NCBI GenBank assembly: GCA_963736355.1
Contig: CAVTOO010000022.1
Coordinates: 1-64,000 of the forward strand
Origin: CAVTOO01 sp963736355
GTDB taxonomy: Bacteria > Pseudomonadota > Alphaproteobacteria > Rhizobiales > Xanthobacteraceae
DNA: 64,000 nt
Direction of reading: 5' to 3'
Positions 18,221 through 25,966 of the stretch are shown in pieces. The notes beneath the pieces are model-generated. The model was not told the origin of the DNA. It ran no database searches and saw only the letters and a list, made by a program, of their open reading frames with translations. Each line of letters starts with the position of its first letter. The stretch's first letter is position 1. The position numbers and the translations under genes are program-made.

Positions 18221-19852
18221 ATGCTGAGGGTCATTGTTTTTCTTGTTGTCATCGCCACCGCCGCGCTCGGCGCGACCTGGCTCGCCGATCAATCGGGAAC
18301 GCTGACGCTCGTCGTCGATCGCTGGCAGATCGAAACCTCGCTGCCGGTGTTCGTGCTGGCGGTTGGCGTGCTTGTGGCTGCGATGATCGCTGGTTGGTCG
18401 TTGCTGCGATTTCTGTGGCGGCTGCCGCAACGCGCGGCTGCGGCACGGCAACGACGCCGTGCGGCGCGCGGCCGCGAGGCGATCACACGCGGCCTCATCG
18501 CCATCGGCTCCGGCGATTCGCTCGCTGCAAGCCATCAGGCCCATCGAGCAAAAAAGCTGGCGCATGGCGATGCGTTGTCACTCGTTCTGCGTGCACAGGC
18601 GGCGCAGCTTGCGGGCGATCATGCCGAGGCGCGAGAAGCCTTCCATGATATGGCGTCGCGCACCGAAACGCGGCTGTTCGGTCTGCGCGGATTGTTTGTC
18701 GAGGCGCAGCGCAGCGACGATCCGCTCGGCGCGGTCGCTGTTGCCGAAGAGGCCTTGAAGCTCGCGCCGGCGTCGGGATGGGCGTCGCAGGCCGTGCTCG
18801 GATTTCGATGCGCCAAGGGCGACTGGGATGGCGCGCTTGCGATCGTGGATAGCAACAAGTCATCGGGTCTGGTGGCGGCAGCAGATTGGCGGCGTCAGCG
18901 CGCCGTGCTTCTGACGGCGCAGGCACTGGATCTGGAAATCTCCGATCGCGATCGCTCGCGCGCTCTGATCATGGCGGCGCTGAAGCTTGCGCCAACATTG
19001 ATTCCTGCCGCCACACTCGCCGCAAAATACTTCAGCGAAAATGGCGAGGTCCGCCGGGCAATGCGCGCACTCGAATCGGCCTGGCGTGCGCAGCCGCATC
19101 CCGATCTGGCCGACGCCTATATTCACGTGCGGCTCGGCGATTCGGCGCGCGAACGTCTGGCGCGCGCGGTGACACTGGCGTCACGCACGCCTGGAGAACG
19201 CGAAGGCGCCCTGGCGCTGGCACGCGCTGCCATCGACGCGACTGAATTCGCGCAAGCGCGTGCAGCTCTTGCTCCGTTCATTGGCGCGCCGACACAACGT
19301 GTCGCGATGCTGATGGCCGAACTTGAGCGCACCGAGAACGGCGACGAAGCCCGCGCCCGCGAATGGACTGTTCGTGCCGTGCGTGCTGCGCACGATCCGG
19401 CATGGACGGCGGATGGATATGTCTCCGATCGCTGGCGGCCGGTCTCGCCGGTGACGGGCCGGCTCGACGCTTTTCAGTGGACCGTTCCGGTGGCCTCTCT
19501 GCCCGGTGTGACACAGGCCGAAGCAGTTTTGCCGCCCGCCACGCCATCCGTCGCGCCGCCCATCGCGCCGGTCGAACCGAGCCGGGATGCGCCGCGGCCT
19601 TTGGCCCAGCCTGCGCCCGTCGTGCCGCTGAGGTCCGCGCCGCAGCCCGAGGCGCCGCCGGCCGTATTTCGGCCGCGTCCCGATCTGGATCGTCTCAAGC
19701 CGGCAGCACCAATTCCGCCGGTCGTCGCCCTGACGCATCCGCCCGACGACCCTGGCATCGAGGGGGAGGAAGCGGCCGAACTGGGCGAGGAGTTGGATTC
19801 GCCTGCTCAGGCCGGTGGCTGGCAGGGCTTCCTGTCGCGGATGCGCCGCTAG
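18221..19852 (+). CDS. hemY: HemY-like inner-membrane TPR protein
   Basis: 543 residues. Two transmembrane helices at the N-terminus (about 3-23 and 42-64) precede a cytoplasmic HemY_N/TPR region: LVLRAQAAQLAGDHAEARE, GDWDGALAIVD, AKYFSENGEVRRAMRALESAW. The C-terminal about 120 residues are Pro/Ala/Val-rich and probably disordered. This HemY is the helical-repeat protein of hem operons, not the oxygen-dependent protoporphyrinogen oxidase that shares the name; its biochemical role in haem synthesis is unresolved. Last gene of hemC-hemD-mitofilin-hemY. Confidence 0.9.
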   Translation: MLRVIVFLVVIATAALGATWLADQSGTLTLVVDRWQIETSLPVFVLAVGVLVAAMIAGWSLLRFLWRLPQRAAAARQRRRAARGREAITRGLIAIGSGDSLAASHQAHRAKKLAHGDALSLVLRAQAAQLAGDHAEAREAFHDMASRTETRLFGLRGLFVEAQRSDDPLGAVAVAEEALKLAPASGWASQAVLGFRCAKGDWDGALAIVDSNKSSGLVAAADWRRQRAVLLTAQALDLEISDRDRSRALIMAALKLAPTLIPAATLAAKYFSENGEVRRAMRALESAWRAQPHPDLADAYIHVRLGDSARERLARAVTLASRTPGEREGALALARAAIDATEFAQARAALAPFIGAPTQRVAMLMAELERTENGDEARAREWTVRAVRAAHDPAWTADGYVSDRWRPVSPVTGRLDAFQWTVPVASLPGVTQAEAVLPPATPSVAPPIAPVEPSRDAPRPLAQPAPVVPLRSAPQPEAPPAVFRPRPDLDRLKPAAPIPPVVALTHPPDDPGIEGEEAAELGEELDSPAQAGGWQGFLSRMRR

Positions 19853-19980
19853 CCCGGTTTGGGCGCGGACAGCAGTAAAACCGAGGCATTTCAGACGGAA
19901 TCGGGCGCTGGTGGCGCCTTCCGCCGTCGTCTGCTGCTTGCAAAGCGGGGGGCCGGCAAGTATCAGAAGCACCAGATTTA

Positions 19981-20057
19981 GCCGCTGTAGCTCAGCTGGT
20001 AGAGCACCGCATTCGTAATGCGGGGGTCGGGGGTTCGAAATCCCTTCGGCGGCACCA
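19981..20057 (+). tRNA. tRNA-Thr, anticodon CGU
   Basis: A full cloverleaf. The acceptor GCCGCTG pairs with CGGCGGC, followed by discriminator A and encoded CCA (to 20057). The D-arm is GCTC...GAGC. The anticodon stem is CCGCA/TGCGG with loop TTCGTAA, anticodon CGT, reading ACG. The T-stem GGGGG/CCCTT encloses TTCGAAAT, which is eight bases instead of seven. The extra A in an AAA run gives 77 instead of 76 bases and looks like the same indel noise seen in genes. Confidence 0.95.
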
Positions 20058-20228
20058 CAATTCCCGCAAAATTATCATCGAATACAAGGTCGCCATCAGG
20101 CGGCATCGCGCATGCGCGTCTGCACGCGTGTTGGACTTAAGGCCCCATCTCCACGGCTGGTACTTTTCGGCCGAACTTCTAGAGTGTCATCAACTCCGAT
20201 AAGTTCTTGAAAGGCGCGGCGTTCAGTC

Positions 20229-21395
20229 ATGTCCGGACTACCTGACGATATCGCCTCGGTCATCGTCACCGAGCAGCTTGCGCAAAGATCCCCATTGCCG
20301 CCCGACTATCTGCGCGAAAAACTGGCGCTGCAGGATCTTGCCAATCAAATGGCGGATCATCCCAGCGAGGTGCTTCCGCGCCTCGTCAATCTGGCGATGG
20401 AAATGTGCGATGCCGATTCGGCCGGCATTTCCGTTCTCGAGCCTGAGGGAAAAGAATTCCGGTGGTTCGCTCTTCATGGACGGCTCGCTGCTTTTGAAGG
20501 AGCGAAGACACCGCGGAATTTCAGTCCCTGCGGCATCACGCTCAATCAGAATGCGCCTGTCCTCATGAAGAATCCGGAGCGGGTCTATGGCTGGATTCGC
20601 GACGCGAAGATTGTCGTTCCGGAAGTCTTGCTGGTTCCGCTTTATATTCGCCACGCCGATGCCGTCACGCCGCTGGGCACATTGTGGGTTGTTGCGCGCG
20701 ATGGCGCTCAGTTTGACAGCGGCCATGCGCGCGAGCTGACCGAACTTGCGTCTTTCGCAGGTGTCGCGCTGCGAATGATTCTGGCCGAGGAGAAGCTGAT
20801 TGCCGCGCTGAAGCAGCAGGAACAGCTCACCGAGGAAATGGCGCACAGGATCAAGAATCTGTTTGCCATTGCCGACGCCATGATCCGTATGACGGCGCGA
20901 AATTCCGCGTCCAAGGAAGAGCTGGCGGAAAAGCTCGCCGGGCGGCTTCATGCGCTGTCGGCGGCCAACGGCCTGATCAAGCAGTCGTTCAGCGACACGC
21001 GGGCGACAGGCCCGGGCCTTATGCAGGCCATCGAGGCCATCATGAAGCCTTATGACGGCAGCAGCGCAAAGGGGCCCGACATTGTTCTCGGGACCAGGGC
21101 GACAAACAGCATCGCGCTCATCTTTCATGAACTTGCGACCAATGCGGCCAAGTACGGCGCTCTGAGCAAGTCGGACGGCACCGTCGATGTGTCCTGGCAG
21201 GTCGATGGCGACACGTTGAACATGACGTGGCGCGAGCAGGGCGGACCGGACGTTGCAGAGCCGGCCAGCAAGGGGTTCGGCGGCGTGCTGATCGAGAGTA
21301 CCATTCGAAGTCATGACGGGACGATTGCCTATGAGTGGCAACCTTCCGGGCTGGTGGCGTCGGTGAATTTGCCGGTTCACGCATTGGCGAACTAA
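20229..21395 (+). CDS. GAF-domain HWE-family sensor histidine kinase
   Basis: 388 residues, cytoplasmic (no membrane helix). A GAF sensor domain spans about residues 40-190. The HWE kinase core follows: the H-box EEMAHRIKNLFAIADAMIRM (phospho-His), the N-box ALIFHELATNAAKYGAL and WREQGGP, the Trp-x-Glu that defines the family. HWE kinases in alphaproteobacteria commonly feed light, redox or general stress signals through single-domain or PhyR-type regulators. No response regulator is adjacent, so the partner is unknown. ATG 20229 is preceded by a 170-base intergenic gap after tRNA-Thr. Confidence 0.88.
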   Translation: MSGLPDDIASVIVTEQLAQRSPLPPDYLREKLALQDLANQMADHPSEVLPRLVNLAMEMCDADSAGISVLEPEGKEFRWFALHGRLAAFEGAKTPRNFSPCGITLNQNAPVLMKNPERVYGWIRDAKIVVPEVLLVPLYIRHADAVTPLGTLWVVARDGAQFDSGHARELTELASFAGVALRMILAEEKLIAALKQQEQLTEEMAHRIKNLFAIADAMIRMTARNSASKEELAEKLAGRLHALSAANGLIKQSFSDTRATGPGLMQAIEAIMKPYDGSSAKGPDIVLGTRATNSIALIFHELATNAAKYGALSKSDGTVDVSWQVDGDTLNMTWREQGGPDVAEPASKGFGGVLIESTIRSHDGTIAYEWQPSGLVASVNLPVHALAN

Positions 21396-21446
21396 ATGAG
21401 TCTGCCGGTGCGATTGTCGCCGGCGTGCAAGGGAAGAGGACTGGAC

Positions 21447-21629
21447 ATGCCGAAGGATCCGAAGATTGCCGCTCTGTTGTCCGGTGCTGTTGCCGCGTGG
21501 CTCATCTACAGCATGGCGACAGCGACGGAGGCCCCGAGCACGGCGCTTTGGACACTTCAGATTGTCCTGATCGGTGCGGCGTTGATCGGTTGTGCCGGCG
21601 CGGTGAAGCAGCTTCTCTCGGACAAGTAA
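21447..21629 (+). CDS. Small two-helix membrane protein
   Basis: 60 residues from ATG 21447, with GGAAGAGGA upstream. Two hydrophobic helices (about residues 7-24 and 32-54) are separated by a short polar loop, with a lysine-containing C-terminus (KQLLSDK). No family recognised. It starts 51 bases after the HWE kinase stop on the same strand, so it may be co-transcribed. Confidence 0.55.
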   Translation: MPKDPKIAALLSGAVAAWLIYSMATATEAPSTALWTLQIVLIGAALIGCAGAVKQLLSDK

Positions 21630-21677
21630 CGAGCAAGCCGTCCGCGATCGGACAACCTGCATCGCAGTTGCAGGTCG

Positions 21678-22145
21678 TTACAGGCCCAGTTCGGCGAGTC
21701 CGGGATGCTCATCGGGCCGGCGGCCTTGCGGCCAATGAAATTTCCGGTCGGCCGGTGCGATCGGCAGATCGTTGATCGACGCATGACGCGTGCGCATCAG
21801 GCCGGCCTCGTCGAACTCCCAGTTTTCGTTGCCGTATGAGCGGAACCAGTGCCCGCTGTCGTCGCACCATTCATAGGCGAAGCGCACGGCGATTCGATTT
21901 CCCGCAAAGGCCCAGACCTCCTTGATGAGCCGGTAATCGAGTTCGCGCGCCCATTTGCGGCGAAGAAAACTCGCAATCTCGGCGCGGCCCTGGAAAATCT
22001 CGGCGCGATTGCGCCAGCGGCTGTCTTGCGTATAGGCCAGCGCGACCCGTTCCGGATCGCGGCTGTTCCATGCGTCTTCGGCCATCCGCGCTTTCTGCGC
22101 AGCGGTGATCGCGTCGAAGGGGGGCAGCGGCGGGCGAGGATTCAT
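21678..22145 (-). CDS. DUF1348, NTF2-like protein
   Basis: 155 residues with the DUF1348 pattern: AEDAWNSRDPERVALAYT, WRNRAEIFQGRAEI, FLRRKWARELDYRLIKEVW, VRFAYEWCDDSGHWFRSYGNENWEFD. The NTF2/SnoaL-like cone fold is expected; activity unknown. Its ATG at 22145 lies eight bases after the cyanase stop, so it is most likely the last gene of the cyn operon. DUF1348 genes are often found near nitrogen- and cyanide/nitrile-related genes, but I cannot test that here. Confidence 0.85.
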   Translation of the reverse strand: MNPRPPLPPFDAITAAQKARMAEDAWNSRDPERVALAYTQDSRWRNRAEIFQGRAEIASFLRRKWARELDYRLIKEVWAFAGNRIAVRFAYEWCDDSGHWFRSYGNENWEFDEAGLMRTRHASINDLPIAPADRKFHWPQGRRPDEHPGLAELGL

Positions 22146-22153
22146 GACCGCTC

Positions 22154-22642
22154 TCAGCTTTCCTTGAAGCCGTACTCGGGAATGCCTTGTTCGTTGCCGT
22201 AATATTTGAACGGCAGGAACTTGCCTGACATCGTGATCTTCACACGGTCGCCCTTCGGATTGGGTTCGCGCTCGAATTCCATGTTGAAGTCGATCGCGGA
22301 CATGATGCCGTCGCCGAATTCTTCCTCGATGATTGCTTTCCACGCCGGACCGTTGACGAGCACGAGCTCGTAGAAACGGTAGATCAGCGGGTCGGTCGGA
22401 GGAGTCGTCGTGCCCTCGCCGCGCATGGGCAACTCGTTCAGCATCGTTTCCTCCGCCGGCGACAGTTCAAACAACGCCGCAGCCTTCTTCGCCAGCGGCT
22501 TCACCAGCTTGTGCTGGCCGAGCAGCGCGCCGATCACCAGCACCGGCGACATGCCGCCGATCTCTTCGGTGATGTGCTTCCAGCTCCAGCCCTTGGCGCG
22601 CTTGGTATCGAGAATCTTTTCGGTGAGGTCGGAACGCTTCAT
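22154..22642 (-). CDS. cynS: Cyanase (cyanate hydratase)
   Basis: Decomposes cyanate with bicarbonate to carbamate plus CO2, giving ammonia as nitrogen source. 162 residues. The N-terminal helical DNA-binding-like domain (MKRSDLTEKILDTKRAKGW) is followed by the decamer-forming catalytic domain. The catalytic triad Arg/Glu/Ser is visible in YRFYELVLVNGP (Arg, Glu) and GDGIMSAIDF (Ser). It ends KYYGNEQGIPEYGFKES. The gene is intact and sits directly downstream of a cyanate/nitrate-type ABC transporter. Cytoplasmic. Confidence 0.95.
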   Translation of the reverse strand: MKRSDLTEKILDTKRAKGWSWKHITEEIGGMSPVLVIGALLGQHKLVKPLAKKAAALFELSPAEETMLNELPMRGEGTTTPPTDPLIYRFYELVLVNGPAWKAIIEEEFGDGIMSAIDFNMEFEREPNPKGDRVKITMSGKFLPFKYYGNEQGIPEYGFKES

Positions 22643-22667
22643 GGCATGTCTCCAGTGCGGGCTTCGA

Positions 22668-23562
22668 TCAGGCGACCTTGCGGCCGGTTTCGGTGGGCGG
22701 GACGGGTTGCGGGTGTGCCTGCGGGAGAACGACTGGCGGCTTGCGCCTGTCGTAATCGGCGGGAATTTCGGATTTGAATGTCTTGGACCGCGTCACCAGG
22801 AAATCGATGAGGTGATTGCGGATGGTGTAAAATGACGGATGCTTGTGAATCTGGTGTCGCTGACGATCCTTCGGCAGGGGATTCTCGACGATCTCGGCGA
22901 CCATCGCCTCGGGACCGTTGGTCATCAGGATGATCTTGTCGGCAAGGTAGATGGCCTCATCGACATCGTGCGTGATCATGAAGACCGTCTGTCCGGTCTC
23001 AAGGCAGATGCGGCGGACTTCATCCTGCAGCGTGCCGCGCGTCAGCGCATCGAGCGCCGAGAACGGCTCGTCCATGAGAAGGATCTTCGGCTCAATCGAC
23101 AACGCGCGCGCGATGCCGACGCGCTGTTTCATGCCGCCGGAGAGCTGCGAGGGACGCTTTGATTCGGAGCCTTTCAGGCCGACCTTCTCGATGAAGCGGC
23201 GTGCCTGAGCTCCGACCTTCGCCTTGTTCCAGCCGCGCCATTTCGAGGACACCGCATAGGCGACGTTGCCGAGCACGGTGCGCCAGGGCAGGAGCGCATG
23301 ACTCTGGAAAATGACAGCGCGGTCGAGCGACGGACCTTCAATCGCTGCTGCCATCGACGACCGCCACGCCTGCGTCGGGCAGATCGAGGCCGGACAGAAT
23401 GTTCAGGACAGTGGTCTTGCCGCAGCCGGAATGACCGATCATGCAGACGAATTCGCCCTTGGCGATCTTGAACCAGATGTCTTCGAAAACCGTCGTCGCT
23501 CCGCCGTCCGGCGACTCGAAACGGCGCGTGATTCCTTCGATCGAAATGAACTTGTCGCTCAT
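22668..23562 (-). CDS. cynD: Cyanate/nitrate-type ABC transporter ATP-binding protein (one frame break)
   Basis: About 297 residues of the NrtD/SsuB/TauB ATPase class. Walker A is GHSGCGKTT, the Q-loop FQSHALLPW, the signature LSGGMKQRVG, Walker B ILLMDEPFSALD and the H-loop MITHDVDEAI. The first 74 residues are in one frame ending VVDGSSD-TGA, the remainder in another. One base near 23350 restores VVDG...AIEGPSLDRA. It pairs with the permease at 23567 (stop and start regions nearly touch) and the binding protein at 24427. The neighbouring cyanase argues for cyanate over nitrate as the substrate. Confidence 0.88.
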
Positions 23563-23566
23563 CGGT

Positions 23567-24422
23567 TCACTCCGGGAAGCTGACGGCGCGGCCCACGCGC
23601 GCCAGCGCCTGATCGAGCAGCATGCCGACAATGCCGATGACGAGAATGGACGTGATCACGTTGGTGATCGAGAGATTGTTCCATTCGTTCCAGACGAAGT
23701 AACCGATGCCGGTGCCACCGACGAGCATTTCGGCTGCAACGATCACAAGCCATGCAATGCCGATGGAAATGCGCATGCCGGTCACGATGGTGGGCGCCGC
23801 CGCCGGCAGGATCACGGTGAAGGCGCGGCGCAGCGTGCCGACCTCGAGCGTGCGCGCGACGTTGATCCATTCCTTGCGCACGCTGGAGACGCCGAACGCG
23901 GTATTGATGAGCATCGGCCACAGCGAGCAGATGAAGATAACGAAAATCGAGGAAATCGACGAAATCCTTGATCGTGTAGAGCGCCAATGGCATCCATGCG
24001 AGTGGCGAAACCGGCTTCATGATCTGGATGAAGGGATCGAGCGCCCGGTTCATCAGGGGCGACATGCCGATCACGAAGCCGAGCGGCAGCGCAACGATGA
24101 TGGCGAGGCTGTAGCCGAGTGCGACGCGCGCGACGGAGTAGGCGAGCTGAATGCCGATGCCCTTGTCGTTCGGGCCGTCGATCGTAGAACGGCTGCTTGA
24201 GATGGCTCCAGATCGTGCGAGAACATCGAGCGGCCCCGGCATCGCAGATTTGCCCTGCGTCGCCGTCTGGCCCATGAGCTTGGCGTATTCCGGGTCGAGC
24301 ACCTGCGTCTGGCCCGTGCCGGAGACGGCGAGGTGCCAGGCAATGCCGAAGATGACGAGGATCGAGACGGATACGATCCCCGCCCGCAGGCCAAGACTGG
24401 GCCGAAGACTCGGCTGTCGCAT
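23567..24422 (-). CDS. cynB: Cyanate/nitrate-type ABC transporter permease (several frame breaks)
   Basis: A BPD-type inner-membrane permease of the NrtB/TauC class, about 285 residues. Seen: an N-terminal helix (AGIVSVSILVIFGIAWHL), GPNDKGIGIQLAYSVARVALGYSLA, FVIGMSPLMNRALDPFIQIMKPVSPLAW, then in another frame IFVIFICSLWPMLINTAFGV and the EAA-like loop of the family. The frame changes near 23955. Between about 24180 and 24215 two compensating breaks hide WSHLKQPFYD. ATG 24422 is four bases after the binding-protein stop. Confidence 0.85.
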
Positions 24423-24426
24423 CGGT

Positions 24427-25808
24427 TCAGGTCCGCTTGATCTTGAACGAGGCGATGTAGTCTTCGGGCTTGCTCGCATCGAATGCTTTGCCCATCACGG
24501 AGAAGCTCTTGGTGGTTGAGGCAGGCGGGGTGAGTCCGACTTCCTTCATGCAGCCTGGTCGTGTCGGTGGCGAGGAACACCTGTTTGGCGACGCCTGCGT
24601 AATCGATATCGCCCTTGATCTGTCCCCATCGCTTCATCTGCGTCAGAATCCAGACGGCGAACGACTCATAGGGGAACGGATCGAAATCAATGCGGGCTGC
24701 GTCGCGTTTCACATTGCCGAGGCCGTCGGCATAGGTCCCGGTCAGCACCTGCTCGACCACGGTCACCGGCTGGTTGAGATAATTGGCAGGCGCAATTGCC
24801 TCCGCGATCTGCTTGCGGTTCTCCGGCTTCGAGGCGAAAGCCGTGGCGTCGATGATCGCCTTCAGAAGCGCGGCGTAAGTGTTCGGCGACTGCGTGACGA
24901 ACTCTCTCGACGCAGCGAAGGCGCAGCACGGATGACCGGCCCACAGTTCCTTCGACAGGGTGTGGATGAAGCCGACGCCGTCATAGACCGCGCGCTGATT
25001 GACCGGATCGGGCGCAAGGAAGCCGTCGATGTTGTCGGCGCGCAGATTCGCGACCATTTCCGGCGGCGGCACCGAGCGGATCTGCACATCGGTATCCGGA
25101 TCAAGACCGTGCTCGGCGAGGAAGTAGCGCAGCAGATAGTTGTGCATCGAATAGTCGAAGGGCACCGCGAGCTTGAAGCCCTTCCAGTCCTTCGGGTCGC
25201 GCCTGTCCTTGTGCTTCATCGCAAGCGTGATGGCTTGCCGTTGATGTTCTCGATAGCCGGCGCGGTATAGGGAATGGGGTTCGACCCGACGCCGAGCGAG
25301 ATGGCGAGCGGCATCGGCGACAGCATGTGCGCGGCGTCGTATTCCTTGTTCAGCGTCTTGTCGCGGATCACGGCCCAGCCGGCGGTCTTCACCACCTCGA
25401 CGTTGAGGCCGTGCTTTTTGTAGAAGCCCATCGGTTCGGCCATGATGATCGGCGTGGCGCAGGTGATCGGGATGAAGCCGACCTTCAGATTCGTCTTTTC
25501 GAGGGGAGCACCCTGCGCGAGCGCGTCGGTGATGGTACCGAGCGGAAGAAGTCGAGGAGATCGCGGCGAGCGCGGTGGTCGAGCCGACGGCGCTGAGGAA
25601 GGCGCGGCGGTGGGAATCGACCGGGAAGAGCGCCCGCATCACCGCCGTCTCGACGACGCGCCGGTAACGCTTGTCGTCGCTGTCCGGCTCGGCGCGGCTG
25701 CTGCCGTCAGCGCCGCCTGGTCATGTTCGGCCGCTGACGTGTGCCGGCCGCAGATGCATCCCTTGAAAAATTGACAGTGCTCGAGAACGGATTGGAGAAA
25801 GCAGACAC
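24427..25808 (-). CDS. cynA: Cyanate/nitrate-type ABC transporter substrate-binding protein (many frame breaks)
   Basis: A CmpA/NrtA-family periplasmic binding protein, about 460 residues. Fragments in order are SAFSNPFSSTVNF, FFKGCICGRHTSAAEHDQAAL (Cys-rich lead), MRALFPVDSHRRAFLSAVGS (Tat-like Arg-Arg), MAEPMGFYKKHGLNVEVVKTAGWAVIRDK, TLAMKHKDRRDPKDWKGFKLAVPFDYSMHNY and IKGDIDYAGVAKQVFLATDT. Frame changes fall near 25768, 25685, 25560, 25440, 25230 and 24560. GTG 25808 is chosen because GGAGG lies five bases upstream and the residues match the family's usual start. It heads cynABD-cynS-DUF1348 behind the sigma-54 promoter. Confidence 0.82.
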
Positions 25809-25846
25809 GCGCGCCTCCTGAGCGTTGGTAACCTCTCATTGGCTTC

Positions 25847-25862
25847 GCAAGGAGCATGCCAG
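25847..25862 (-). promoter_or_regulatory. Sigma-54 promoter of the cyn operon
   Basis: On the minus strand the sequence is CTGGCATGCTCCTTGC. It matches TGGCACG-N4-TTGC with one change (T for C) and the exact ten-base distance between the -24 GG and the -12 GC. Transcription would start near 25835, about 27 bases before GTG 25808, leaving room for its GGAGG. The divergent gene is a sigma-54 activator, which strongly supports the site. Confidence 0.8.
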
Positions 25863-25893
25863 AGCCGGGGTGCGGTGCGACAAATTCCCAAGC

Positions 25894-25907
25894 AATTGCC
25901 CGCAATT
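25894..25907. promoter_or_regulatory. Candidate activator-binding palindrome upstream of the sigma-54 promoter
   Basis: AATTGC-CC-GCAATT is a perfect 6+6 inverted repeat about 60 bases upstream of the predicted cynA transcription start, where enhancer sites of NtrC-class activators often lie. The position also falls between the two divergent genes. Binding is inferred only from symmetry and place. Confidence 0.4.
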
Positions 25908-25966
25908 AGCGCTTCTCAAGCGGTTGCCGCGTTGCTACGATTTTTCGCAGATCACGAGTATCCGTA

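Noticed and set aside
19981..20057. Integration site of a genomic island at tRNA-Thr
   Set aside because: No integrase follows, no repeat of the tRNA 3' end is seen downstream, and flanking genes are ordinary chromosome.
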